The translations under genes and the position numbers were made by a program. From Arthrobacter luteolus NBRC 107841 (GTDB lineage: Bacteria > Actinomycetota > Actinomycetes > Actinomycetales > Micrococcaceae), in NCBI RefSeq assembly GCF_001552075.1, contig NZ_BCQM01000002.1:372001-436000 (forward strand): a DNA stretch of 64,000 nucleotides. Direction: 5' to 3'. Shown piece by piece: positions 51,017 to 59,214 of this stretch; position 1 is the first letter of the stretch, and every line of letters begins with the position of its first letter. A model generated the notes under the pieces. The model was not told the DNA's origin. It searched no databases and was given only the letters and a program-made list of their open reading frames with translations.

Positions 51017-52270
51017 ATGGCACCCAGTACACGCATCGAGGCCCCCCGGACTGCACAGGAGGCCGTCTCTCCACCGAGGTGGCGGAGAATCGTGTCCGCT
51101 GTCCTGGGCGTGCTCAGCGCCCTGCTGCTTGTGGCCGCTGTGACTGCGGGCTACGCAGCGAGCCTGGTAAGCAACACCGACCGGTACGTGGATACCATCG
51201 GGCCGGTGATCCAGGACCCCGCCGTCCAGGCGGACCTCTCCCAGCAGCTGGGAGACCAGATCACGGAGCGGCTGGACATCAGCACCACGGTCGATGACGC
51301 ACTCTCCAACCTTGACGATTCACGCGCGGCCCAGGCGCTCGGCGCCGCACTGGGCCCGGTTATCGCTGACCGCACCAACGCCCTGATCGACAACACGGTA
51401 ACGAAAGCAGTCTCCAGCGAAGCATTCGCCAACCTCTGGGTAGATGCGAACAGGACCGCGCACGAGGCCCTGGTCCGGGCGGTCAACGACGACCCGGCCG
51501 GCGCTGCTTCCATTGCCCCGAACGGAGACGTCACCATCTCCACCACACCGATGATCGCCGAGGTGAAATCCCGGCTGCTGGCCAAGGGCGTGTCCGCGGC
51601 GTCGGCGATTCCTGACGACGCCGGCAGGGACTTCACCGTGTTCCATGCGCCGGGTCTCGCTACAGCACTCTCTGCGCTGGCTGCCCTGGAACGGGTGGCT
51701 GCCGTTCTGCCTTGGGCCGCCCTGGTGCTCGCTGCTACGGCCATCCTGCTGGCTCCGGCGGGCCGCCGCCTGCGTGCCGGCCTGGTCATTGCCGTGGCCA
51801 GCGCCGCGGCGGCCCTTGTCCTTGTGCTGGCACTGCGCATCATCCAGCAGATGGGGATCCAGGAGCTGACGGGCAGTGCTGTATCCCCGGATGCGGCCGC
51901 AGCCCTCAGCAATGCGTTCCTGGGCCCGCTTGCCGCAGCGCTTCGGACGGTACTGGTGCTTGGCCTGCTAGCGGTGCTGGTGCTTTATGCAGCCGGGCAC
52001 CCCTCCCGTTGGGAGCCTTGGATGCTGCGCCACCAGCGCTGGTGCCAGGGGGTTGCGGCAGGACTTCTCGTCCTGCTTCTGTTCCTGCCCGGACTGACGG
52101 CCGGAACCACCCTTGGGATCGCCGTCGTGCTGGTGGGTCTGATTGTGGTCCTCGAGGTGCTCGGCAGGCAGAATGCGGCTGTCGATCCGCCTACCGTACC
52201 GCCGCTGCCACCTACGCCGCCGTCGTCTTCCACTCCCCCGGCCCCGCCCACTCAGCCGGCCTCCGCCTAA
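51017..52270 (+). CDS. Conserved multi-pass membrane protein of unknown function
   Basis: A 417-residue protein. One membrane segment (residues ~27-50) is followed by an extracytoplasmic Asp/Thr-rich domain (~52-205: NTDRYVDTIGPVIQDPAVQA, LGDQITERLDISTTVDDALS). Then come four to five membrane segments (~215-375) and a Pro-rich tail. This architecture recurs in actinobacteria, but I know no function. The ATG at 51017 was chosen for the GGAAGG eight bases upstream. Its stop codon lies inside the first unit of a tandem repeat. Confidence 0.8.
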   Translation: MAPSTRIEAPRTAQEAVSPPRWRRIVSAVLGVLSALLLVAAVTAGYAASLVSNTDRYVDTIGPVIQDPAVQADLSQQLGDQITERLDISTTVDDALSNLDDSRAAQALGAALGPVIADRTNALIDNTVTKAVSSEAFANLWVDANRTAHEALVRAVNDDPAGAASIAPNGDVTISTTPMIAEVKSRLLAKGVSAASAIPDDAGRDFTVFHAPGLATALSALAALERVAAVLPWAALVLAATAILLAPAGRRLRAGLVIAVASAAAALVLVLALRIIQQMGIQELTGSAVSPDAAAALSNAFLGPLAAALRTVLVLGLLAVLVLYAAGHPSRWEPWMLRHQRWCQGVAAGLLVLLLFLPGLTAGTTLGIAVVLVGLIVVLEVLGRQNAAVDPPTVPPLPPTPPSSSTPPAPPTQPASA

Positions 52271-52345
52271 CCCGGGCACCGCCTAACCCGGGCACCGCGT
52301 AACCCGGGCACCGCGTAACCCGGGCACCGCGTAACCCGGGCACCG
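52266..52345. repeat. Five tandem 16-bp units, amplified terminator arm
   Basis: Five 16-base units of the form C(C/G)TAACCCGGGCACCG run without gap from 52266. The first contains the stop codon of the membrane protein gene. Each carries AACCCGGGCA, the 5' arm of the terminator whose single 3' arm lies at 52351-52360. Confidence 0.9.
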
Positions 52346-52360
52346 TTCGCTGCCCGGGTT
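52333..52360. terminator. Terminator hairpin with a tandemly repeated 5' arm
   Basis: AACCCGGGCA (52333-52342) pairs exactly with TGCCCGGGTT (52351-52360) around an 8-base loop, between convergent genes. Four further copies of the 5' arm lie upstream, so alternative longer-loop pairings are possible. Confidence 0.7.
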
Positions 52361-52377
52361 CCGCGGAACACGGATGC

Positions 52378-52755
52378 TCAGGCCAGGGCCTTGGCCTTGA
52401 GCCGGCCGAATTCGTCGTTGGTGATCAGCCCCTCATCCAGCATGGATTTGGCGGAGCTGATCTGTTCGGCGGGGCTCTGGGCTCCGGCTGTCTGGCGGAT
52501 GTACTGTGCCGTCTGCTCTTCTGCCTCGTGCGCCCTGCGGACGCTCCTGGCGGCCATGCCCTTGCCCCTCGCAATGACATAGACAAGGGCGGTCAGGTAG
52601 GGGACAAACAGCAGGAAGAAGATCCAGACTGCCTTCAGCCAGCCGTTCATGCTGTCATCGCGGAAAATGTCCGCGAAGATTTGGAACAGCAGCATGAGGT
52701 AAGCGAAGAGGAAGAACACCGCGATGATTGACCATAGGACTTCGAAGAAGTTCAT
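52378..52755 (-). CDS. Small membrane protein with SHOCT domain
   Basis: A 125-residue protein. Two membrane segments (residues ~5-27 and ~41-63) in a PLD-nuclease-N-like arrangement are followed by a basic linker and a C-terminal SHOCT motif (AEQISSAKSMLDEGLITNDEFGRLKAKAL). SHOCT is a short oligomerisation-like module; the function is unknown. The ATG at 52755 has AAGGAG seven bases upstream. Confidence 0.88.
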   Translation of the reverse strand: MNFFEVLWSIIAVFFLFAYLMLLFQIFADIFRDDSMNGWLKAVWIFFLLFVPYLTALVYVIARGKGMAARSVRRAHEAEEQTAQYIRQTAGAQSPAEQISSAKSMLDEGLITNDEFGRLKAKALA

Positions 52756-52906
52756 TGCTGCTCCTTGGGAGCGTGAAGCGGAAACAAAATGGCCACTCAA
52801 GGCCGTGGGTGTCCCTATTCGGGATGGTCATAGTAGTTGAAGGGTAGCACCGGCGTCCGGCCAGGGCGCCGGTAGACGCTGTTTCTGCCGGCCGCCACAA
52901 ACAAAT

Positions 52907-52942
52907 GCGGCTGCCCGGCAGGGTTTCCTGCCGGGCAGCCGC
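52907..52942 (-). terminator. Rho-independent terminator of terC
   Basis: A perfect 15-bp stem (52907-52921 and 52928-52942) with a 6-base loop lies 20 bases past the terC stop. On the minus strand it is followed by ATTTGTTTG, a usable T-rich tract. Confidence 0.9.
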
Positions 52943-52961
52943 ACCAGCTGCTTCAGTGTTC

Positions 52962-54176
52962 CTAACGCTCCGGGTGCTCCGGGGAGTCTCCGGGAACCCG
53001 CGGATCGGAGGCCCGGAACCGGGCCTGCGCCTCTTCCGAAATCTCCGGAAGCTCAACGTCCGGACGGTTCTGGGAAGCCTTTTCCGCGGCGCGGTAGGTC
53101 GCGGAAACGTTCTCGTAGGCCTGGACGCGCTCCTCATGGGCAGCGTCCTCACCCAGGCTGCGGTACACGGTCAGCGCATTCTCCAGGGACGCCACAGCCT
53201 GCACGGCCTTTGCCTTAGGGCTCAGCAGGCTGGCCACGGTTGCGATCACGATGGTGCCCAGGATGACGGCCAGTGACACGAAGGTCGGGATTTCCGGTGC
53301 CCAGGCGACCGGCTCGCCGCCGTTGATGAACGGGAGCTCGTTGACATGCAGCGCATGGAGGATGAGCTTCACACCGATGAACGCCAGGATGATCGACAGC
53401 CCGTGCTTCAGGTAGATCAACCGGTCCATGAGACCGCCCAGCAGGAAGTAAAGCTGGCGCAGGCCCATCAGCGCGAAGATGTTGGCGGTAAAGACAATGA
53501 ACGCACTCTGGGTCAGTCCGAAGATGGCCGGAATCGAGTCCACGGCAAACATCAGGTCGGTGACACCGATGGTGATGAAGACAACCAGCATCGGAGTGAA
53601 GACCTTCTTGCCGTCCACCACGGTGCGGATCTTGCCGGCGTCGAATTTGTCCGTCATCGGCAGGAAGCCGGTGAGCCGGCGGATGAGTTTGTTGTCGCTT
53701 CCGGAGTCTTCGTCCTCGCCGTTATCGGTGGCCTGCTTGTACGCGGTCCAGAGGAGGAAGGCGCCGAAGATGAAGAAGACCCAGCTGAAGTTCTCGATCA
53801 CGGCTGCGCCAATGAGGATAAAGATTCCGCGCAGGATCAGGGCAATGATGATGCCGAACATCAGCACTTCCTGCTGGTACTTACGGGGTACCGAGAAGCG
53901 GGCCATGATGATGATGAACACGAACAAGTTGTCGATGCTCAGGCTGTATTCGGTGACCCAGCCTGCCACGAACTGGCTCCCGTACTCCGGGCCGGTGAAC
54001 ACAAACATCATGGCGGCGAACAGCAGCGCCAGCCCAACGTAGAAGCCGACCCACAGGCCGGCTTCCTTCATGGACGGTTCGTGGGGCCGTTTGACGACCA
54101 GGAGCAGGTCGAAAAGCAGGACCAGTCCCAGGATGATAAACGTGCCGACCTCGAAGGCGACAGGTAATGCGGGCAT
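52962..54176 (-). CDS. TerC/Alx-family integral membrane protein
   Basis: A 404-residue protein with about nine membrane segments. Typical TerC features are YSLSIDNLFVFIIIMARF near residue 85 and VTDLMFAVDSIPAIFGLT near residue 205, both with conserved Asp residues in the membrane. The C-terminal ~75 residues are a soluble charged tail. Family members are linked to manganese export or metal stress. A yybP-ykoY leader would be expected in some relatives, but only 83 bases separate it from uvrB and no such fold was seen. Confidence 0.92.
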   Translation of the reverse strand: MPALPVAFEVGTFIILGLVLLFDLLLVVKRPHEPSMKEAGLWVGFYVGLALLFAAMMFVFTGPEYGSQFVAGWVTEYSLSIDNLFVFIIIMARFSVPRKYQQEVLMFGIIIALILRGIFILIGAAVIENFSWVFFIFGAFLLWTAYKQATDNGEDEDSGSDNKLIRRLTGFLPMTDKFDAGKIRTVVDGKKVFTPMLVVFITIGVTDLMFAVDSIPAIFGLTQSAFIVFTANIFALMGLRQLYFLLGGLMDRLIYLKHGLSIILAFIGVKLILHALHVNELPFINGGEPVAWAPEIPTFVSLAVILGTIVIATVASLLSPKAKAVQAVASLENALTVYRSLGEDAAHEERVQAYENVSATYRAAEKASQNRPDVELPEISEEAQARFRASDPRVPGDSPEHPER

Positions 54177-54259
54177 GTAGAAGTACCTTTCAAAGCACGG
54201 AAAAGGCAGGGTCTTCCGGATACCTCCCGGACTGCCCCACCGACGCCAAGCAGTCTATC

Positions 54260-56338
54260 TCAGGCGTGCCCGGCGTTCTGCATCTGGCGCAGTTCCTTCT
54301 TGAGGTCGCCAACCTCGTCACGGAGCCGGGCGGCGAGTTCGAACTGCAGCTCTGCGGCGGCTGCGTGCATCTGTTCCGTGAGCTGCTCAATCAGTCCGGT
54401 CAGGTCCTCCGCGGGGGCGGCGGCCAGTCCGTCCTTGCGGATGCCCTTGGCCTTGCCCTTCTTCTTCGTCCGGGCTGCCTCTTCCAGCAGCGCCTTCGTG
54501 TCCGCGTCCTCGCGGGCCAGCGAATCGGTGATGTCGGCAATCCGCTTACGCAGCGGCTGCGGGTCCACGCCGCGTTCCTTGTTGTAGGCAACCTGGATGG
54601 CCCGGCGCCGGTTCGTCTCATCAATGGCATGCGCCATGGAATCGGTGATCCGGTCGGCGTACATGTGCACCTCGCCGGAAACGTTCCGCGCAGCACGGCC
54701 GATGGTCTGGATCAGGGAGGTTGAACTGCGCAGGAAGCCTTCCTTGTCCGCGTCAAGAATGGACACCAGGGAGACTTCGGGCAGGTCCAGGCCTTCACGG
54801 AGCAGGTTGATCCCCACCAGCACATCGAAGGTGCCGAGCCTCAGTTCACGGAGCAGCTCCACCCGGCGGAGGGTGTCGACGTCGGAGTGCAGGTACTGGA
54901 CCTTGACCCCGTTTTCCAGGAGGTAGCCGGTGAGGTCTTCGGCCATGCGCTTGGTCAGGGTGGTGACCAGCACGCGTTCGTCCTTCTCGGTCCGGGTCCG
55001 GATCTCGGCCAGCAGGTCATCGATCTGGCCCTTGCTGGGCTTGACCACCACTTCCGGATCCACCAGGCCGGTGGGACGGATGATCTGCTCAACCACGCCG
55101 TCGGCCTTGCCCAGCTCGTACTTGCCCGGGGTCGCGGACATGTAGACCGTCTGGCCGATCCGCTCCAGGAACTCATCCCACTTCAGCGGCCGGTTATCCA
55201 TGGCTGAAGGGAGCCGGAAGCCGTGCTCCACGAGGGTCCGCTTACGGGACATGTCACCCTCGTACATGGCGCCGATCTGGGGAATCGTCACGTGGGATTC
55301 GTCCACCACCAGCAGGAAGTCATCCGGGAAGTAGTCCAGCAGGCAGTGAGGTGCCGTACCCGCCCCGCGGCCGTCGATCCAGCGCGAATAGTTCTCGATG
55401 CCGTTGCAGAAGCCCATCTGCTGCATCATTTCCAGATCATAGGTGGTGCGCATCCGCAGCCGCTGCGCTTCGAGGAGCTTGTTCTGCCCTTCGAGTTCGG
55501 CGAGGCGTTCCCGCAGCTCGTCCTCAATGCCGGTGATGGCCCGGTTCATCCGTTCGGGTCCGGCAACGTAGTGCGAGGCCGGGAAGACGTACATCTCTTC
55601 CTCATCGCGGATCAGGTCGCCGGTGAGCGGATGCAGGGTCTGGATGCTCTCCACCTCGTCACCGAAGAACTCGATCCGGATGGCCTGCTCTTCGTACATC
55701 GGGATGATTTCCACGGTGTCGCCGCGCACCCTGAAGGTACCGCGGTGAAAGTCCATGTCGTTGCGGACATACTGCATGGAGACGAAGCGGCGCAGCAGGT
55801 CATCGCGGTTCATTTCCATGCCGCGGCGCAGCGTCACCATGCCCCGGATGTACTCTTCCGGCGTACCCAGGCCGTAGATGCAGGACACGGTCGCCACCAC
55901 GATTACATCGCGCCGGGTCAGCAGGGCGTTTGTCGCGGAGTGCCGCAGGCGTTCGACCTCCTCGTTGATGGAGGAGTCCTTCTCGATGAAGGTGTCAGTC
56001 TGCGGGACGTACGCCTCGGGCTGGTAGTAGTCGTAGTAGGAAACGAAGTACTCCACTGCGTTATTGGGCAGCAGCTCCCGGAACTCGTTGGCCAGCTGGG
56101 CTGCCAGGGTTTTGTTCTGGACCATCACCAGGGTTGGCCGCTGCACCTGCTCCACCAGCCAGGCTGCGGTGGCGCTTTTGCCGGTACCCGTGGCGCCCAT
56201 CAGGACGACATCTTTTTCGCCGGCGTTTATGCGTTCGGCCAGTTCCTTGATGGCCGTCGGCTGGTCACCGGCAGGTGAGTAGTCACTGACCACACGGAAC
56301 GGAGCAACAACACGATTGATGTCCTGCGCAAGACTCAT
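54260..56338 (-). CDS. uvrB: Excinuclease ABC subunit B
   Basis: A 692-residue helicase-like repair protein. Walker [14 protein letters not shown] lies near residue 46, and the beta-hairpin region [12 protein letters not shown] near residue 100 inserts between DNA strands. The helicase motifs ([24 protein letters not shown]) and a C-terminal UVR motif for UvrC contact are present. Minus strand, convergent with nothing; terC follows downstream. The start ATG is six bases after a TAGCGT hexamer. Unlike uvrA, no LexA box was found. Confidence 0.98.
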   Translation of the reverse strand: MSLAQDINRVVAPFRVVSDYSPAGDQPTAIKELAERINAGEKDVVLMGATGTGKSATAAWLVEQVQRPTLVMVQNKTLAAQLANEFRELLPNNAVEYFVSYYDYYQPEAYVPQTDTFIEKDSSINEEVERLRHSATNALLTRRDVIVVATVSCIYGLGTPEEYIRGMVTLRRGMEMNRDDLLRRFVSMQYVRNDMDFHRGTFRVRGDTVEIIPMYEEQAIRIEFFGDEVESIQTLHPLTGDLIRDEEEMYVFPASHYVAGPERMNRAITGIEDELRERLAELEGQNKLLEAQRLRMRTTYDLEMMQQMGFCNGIENYSRWIDGRGAGTAPHCLLDYFPDDFLLVVDESHVTIPQIGAMYEGDMSRKRTLVEHGFRLPSAMDNRPLKWDEFLERIGQTVYMSATPGKYELGKADGVVEQIIRPTGLVDPEVVVKPSKGQIDDLLAEIRTRTEKDERVLVTTLTKRMAEDLTGYLLENGVKVQYLHSDVDTLRRVELLRELRLGTFDVLVGINLLREGLDLPEVSLVSILDADKEGFLRSSTSLIQTIGRAARNVSGEVHMYADRITDSMAHAIDETNRRRAIQVAYNKERGVDPQPLRKRIADITDSLAREDADTKALLEEAARTKKKGKAKGIRKDGLAAAPAEDLTGLIEQLTEQMHAAAAELQFELAARLRDEVGDLKKELRQMQNAGHA

Positions 56339-56344
56339 GGTTTA

Positions 56345-56350
56345 ACGCTA
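56345..56350 (-). promoter_or_regulatory. -10 hexamer TAGCGT before uvrB
   Basis: On the minus strand TAGCGT is followed by TAAACC and the uvrB ATG, suggesting a leaderless transcript. Confidence 0.45.
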
Positions 56351-56412
56351 CTCCGGGATGCGGTCAGCTCTTGTCCGTATTGCTCACGGCATAACGTCGT
56401 TCCCAAGTACGC

Positions 56413-57036
56413 TTACTGCCGGTCCGTCCGCAGCCGTGCCTCGTTCAGGGGAACCAGGCGGTTCTCCCAGAGCTCCTTCACGGCCGCCACCAGCTGATCA
56501 CGGCTGCCGGTGTTGTTGAGTACGACGTCGGCTGCCGCGGCCCGCTGCCCGGCACTCGCCTGTGCCGCGATTCTTGCCTGCGCAGCCGCCGGATCCATGC
56601 CGCGGTCCCGGACCATGCGCTCCATCCGCAGCTCCTCCGGCGCTTCGATCACCAGGACGAAATCGAAATTCTCCGCCTGCCCGGTCTCCACCAGCAGGGG
56701 GACGTCCTGGACGAGTATCCCCTCGGCCGGGACCTGCGCCGCCAGCTGCGCGGCCCGGGCACGGACCAGCGGATGAACAATACCGTTGAGCACTTCACGC
56801 CGCTCAGCGTCGCCGAAGACCACTGCCGCCAGGGCGGCCCGGTCAAGCGTGCCGTCGCCGGACAATATGTCCGGGCCAAAGGCCCGGACGACGGCGGCGA
56901 GCCCCTCGGTGCCTGGCGCCACGGCTTCGCGCGCCAGCGCATCGGCGTCGATCAGCACGGCACCGCAGTCCGCGAGGGTCTGGGCGGCCACGGATTTGCC
57001 GGCAGCGATCCCGCCGGTGAGTCCTACCTTGAGCAT
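56413..57036 (-). CDS. coaE: Dephospho-CoA kinase
   Basis: A 207-residue P-loop kinase with VGLTGGIAAGKSVAAQ at the N-terminus, IDADALAREAVAPG near residue 32 and PLLVETGQAENFD near residue 110. It catalyses the last step of coenzyme A synthesis. The start at 57036 puts the P-loop at its usual position; a longer frame to 57081 adds 15 residues without similarity. A TAGGGT hexamer lies seven bases upstream. Next to uvrB as in many actinobacteria. Confidence 0.96.
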   Translation of the reverse strand: MLKVGLTGGIAAGKSVAAQTLADCGAVLIDADALAREAVAPGTEGLAAVVRAFGPDILSGDGTLDRAALAAVVFGDAERREVLNGIVHPLVRARAAQLAAQVPAEGILVQDVPLLVETGQAENFDFVLVIEAPEELRMERMVRDRGMDPAAAQARIAAQASAGQRAAAADVVLNNTGSRDQLVAAVKELWENRLVPLNEARLRTDRQ

Positions 57037-57043
57037 GGCTCCC

Positions 57044-57049
57044 ACCCTA
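57044..57049 (-). promoter_or_regulatory. -10 hexamer TAGGGT before coaE
   Basis: On the minus strand TAGGGT is followed by GGGAGCC and the coaE ATG. The GGGAG could instead act as a ribosome site, so the leaderless reading is not unique. Confidence 0.4.
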
Positions 57050-57082
57050 CCCGGAACGGAAGCCGCGCCGGGGGACGGCAAC

Positions 57083-57088
57083 TAGACT
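57083..57088 (+). promoter_or_regulatory. -10 hexamer TAGACT before the yigZ-like gene
   Basis: TAGACT ends six bases before the GTG at 57095 and has no ribosome site after it. Confidence 0.55.
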
Positions 57089-57094
57089 GGAACG

Positions 57095-57769
57095 GTGAGT
57101 GATTTCGACGCGGCGGCGGGGCGCTACACGACCATCGCCCGGGAGCACCGCAGCGAGCTCGAAATCAAACGCTCACGCTTCATCACAGTGCTCCGGCGCA
57201 CGGAAACCGAACAGCAGGCCCGTGAACTGGTGGCGGAACTGCGCCGTGAGTTTCACGATGCCCGGCACCACTGCAGTGCTTTTGTCCTGGGTCCGGACCG
57301 GGCGGTCCAGCGCTCCAACGACGACGGCGAGCCCTCCGGAACGGCAGGGATTCCCATGCTGGAAGCGCTGACCAAGCGGGAGACTTTTGACGGCTCCGCG
57401 GACCTGAGCGACATCACCGCAGTCACCGTGCGCTATTTCGGCGGAATCCTCCTGGGCGCCGGCGGGCTGGTGCGCGCCTACTCCGAGTCGGTGTCCCTGG
57501 CCCTCTCATCTGCTCCCCTGCTCCGGCGCAGGCGCATGCAGCTCTACGCGGTGACGGCAGGCCATGCCGGCGCCGGCCGGTTGGAGAACGATCTGCGGAG
57601 CGCCGGATACAGCATCAGGGGTACCGACTATGGGCCGGGCGGAGCCACCATCACCGTGGCGCTGCCGGACGCCGCCGGCGCCGCAGCTGCCTTTTCCGAC
57701 CGGCTGGCTTCCCTGACCGCAGGCGGAACCGCGCCCGAGCCCCTTGCTACCGAATGGATCGATCTGTGA
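57095..57769 (+). CDS. YigZ / IMPACT family protein
   Basis: A 224-residue protein with the UPF0029 signature region: SELEIKRSRFITVL near residue 22, ARHHCSAFVLGPD near residue 58 and SNDDGEPSGTAGIPML near residue 73. VTVRYFGGILLGAGGLVRAY lies near residue 107. The eukaryotic relative IMPACT modulates Gcn2; the bacterial role is unknown. It starts with GTG and overlaps the following methyltransferase gene by GTGA. Confidence 0.92.
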   Translation: MSDFDAAAGRYTTIAREHRSELEIKRSRFITVLRRTETEQQARELVAELRREFHDARHHCSAFVLGPDRAVQRSNDDGEPSGTAGIPMLEALTKRETFDGSADLSDITAVTVRYFGGILLGAGGLVRAYSESVSLALSSAPLLRRRRMQLYAVTAGHAGAGRLENDLRSAGYSIRGTDYGPGGATITVALPDAAGAAAAFSDRLASLTAGGTAPEPLATEWIDL

Positions 57770-58965
57770 CCCACACTGCTGCTTTTGCTTTCGACGTGCT
57801 CGGCCGGGCCCCCGACGTGGAGGCTGAGAACCTCCAGGCTTACGACAGCGCGGACCGGCTGCTGCTCGATACCGCTGCGGAGGACCTGGCCCGCCTGGCA
57901 CGGCAGCAGGAATCCGCACGCAGCGGCGCGGGGCACCCCACCGGGTCCAGCCCGGCAGGACTGGCCGTTATCGGTGACTCCTACGGCGCCCTCACCCTCG
58001 GGGCAGCAGCCATGCATGGCCTCCGCGGCATTCGGGTCCAGCAGGATCCGCTGTCCGGAGAACTTGCCCTGGACGCCAATGCCCGGACCCTGGGACTCGG
58101 GGAGACCTATGCGCACCATGGACTGGACCGCGGACTCGCCGCAGGTGCACGGCTGGTACTCCTGCGCCTGCCTCGTTCACTGGATGCCCTGGAGGAGATT
58201 GCTGCGCTGGTCGCGGAGCACGCTGCACCGGACGTCGTGATCTACGCGGGCGGGCGCGTGAAACACATGACGACGGCGATGAATACCGTGCTGGGGCGGT
58301 ACTTCGGCTCCGTCACGGCAGGCCTGGCGCGGCAGAAGTCCCGGGTCCTGACTGTGTCCTCTCCCCTGCCCGCGCCGGAGCGCCCGGCGCCGCGCTTTCC
58401 CCTGGCGGCGGCGTACGACGCCGGACTGCCGGCGCCGCTCCAGCTCCGGGCCCGCGGCGCGGCCTTCGGTGGAGCTGCGCTGGATCCAGGGACCCGCTTC
58501 CTGTTGCCGCATCTGGCTCAGGCCCGGAGCGCCGGGCAGGTGGTTGACCTGGGCTGTGGCAACGGGGCCATCGCCGCGTACCTGGCCCTGACCCGTCCGG
58601 AGGCGCGCATCCTGGCCTCTGACCAGTCGGAAGCCGCTGTTGCCTCCACCGTCCTGACGCTGGAGGCGAACGGTGTCGCCGGGCGTGCCGCCGTGCGCCG
58701 GGCGGATGCCCTGAGCTGGCTGGCCGATGCATCGCAGGAACTGGTTGTGCTCAATCCGCCTTTCCATATTGGGGCGGCCGTGCATGCCGGCATTGCCCTG
58801 AAACTCTTTGCCGACGCCGGCCGGGCCCTGCGGTCCGGCGGTGAGCTATGGGCAGTCTGGAACAGCCACCTCGCCTACAAGTCCGCCCTGACCAGGCTGG
58901 TCGGACCCACCCGGCAGGTTGCACGGAACCCCAAGTTCACGGTCACGGTGTCCACGGTCCGTTAG
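57766..58965 (+). CDS. RsmC/RlmG-like class I methyltransferase (probable rRNA guanine-N2)
   Basis: A 399-residue protein with a degenerate N-terminal methyltransferase-like half and an active C-terminal half. The latter has SAM motif VVDLGCGNGAIAAYLA near residue 261 and the N2-methyltransferase motif NPPFH near residue 329. This duplicated layout and motif are typical of 16S/23S rRNA m2G enzymes RsmC and RlmG. Which guanine is modified is not clear. GTG start overlapping the previous stop. Confidence 0.88.
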   Translation: MTHTAAFAFDVLGRAPDVEAENLQAYDSADRLLLDTAAEDLARLARQQESARSGAGHPTGSSPAGLAVIGDSYGALTLGAAAMHGLRGIRVQQDPLSGELALDANARTLGLGETYAHHGLDRGLAAGARLVLLRLPRSLDALEEIAALVAEHAAPDVVIYAGGRVKHMTTAMNTVLGRYFGSVTAGLARQKSRVLTVSSPLPAPERPAPRFPLAAAYDAGLPAPLQLRARGAAFGGAALDPGTRFLLPHLAQARSAGQVVDLGCGNGAIAAYLALTRPEARILASDQSEAAVASTVLTLEANGVAGRAAVRRADALSWLADASQELVVLNPPFHIGAAVHAGIALKLFADAGRALRSGGELWAVWNSHLAYKSALTRLVGPTRQVARNPKFTVTVSTVR

Positions 58966-59000
58966 TTTTCCGCTCCTTCACACCCGCTTCTCCAAAGTCG

Positions 59001-59014
59001 AGAGAGCGCTCTCT
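59001..59014. promoter_or_regulatory. Operator 1, CebR-like palindrome
   Basis: AGAGAGCGCTCTCT is a perfect 14-bp palindrome abutting the -35 element. The core GAGCGCTC is that of the LacI-family CebR/CelR operator (TGGGAGCGCTCCCA). Confidence 0.85.
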
Positions 59015-59042
59015 TGACAGTGAAGCCCGTCACATCTAGGCT
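59014..59042 (+). promoter_or_regulatory. Sigma-70-type promoter of the beta-glucoside operon
   Basis: TTGACA (59014-59019) and TAGGCT (59037-59042) are separated by exactly 17 bases. Transcription would start near 59049, between the two operators, giving a leader of about 165 bases before the first gene. Confidence 0.8.
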
Positions 59043-59054
59043 CTCAGCAACATC

Positions 59055-59068
59055 AGAGAGCGCTCTCT
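59055..59068. promoter_or_regulatory. Operator 2, identical CebR-like palindrome
   Basis: A second exact copy of AGAGAGCGCTCTCT lies just downstream of the expected transcription start. The centres are 54 bp apart, about five helical turns, which would allow both to be bound on one face of the DNA. Confidence 0.85.
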
Positions 59069-59214
59069 CACACGGCTGCAGCACGCAGCCGGACCTGGCT
59101 CCCTGTTAATCCACAACACATGAGTCCCGCCCAGCGGATCAGCCAGGAAGCTCCACGGCAGAGTCCATTCGGGATATATATGCACCGGCTAGACCCACAC
59201 ACAAAGGAGTGACC

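Noticed and set aside
54177-54259. Manganese (yybP-ykoY) riboswitch before terC
   Set aside because: Only 83 bases separate terC from uvrB and no matching conserved loops were seen.
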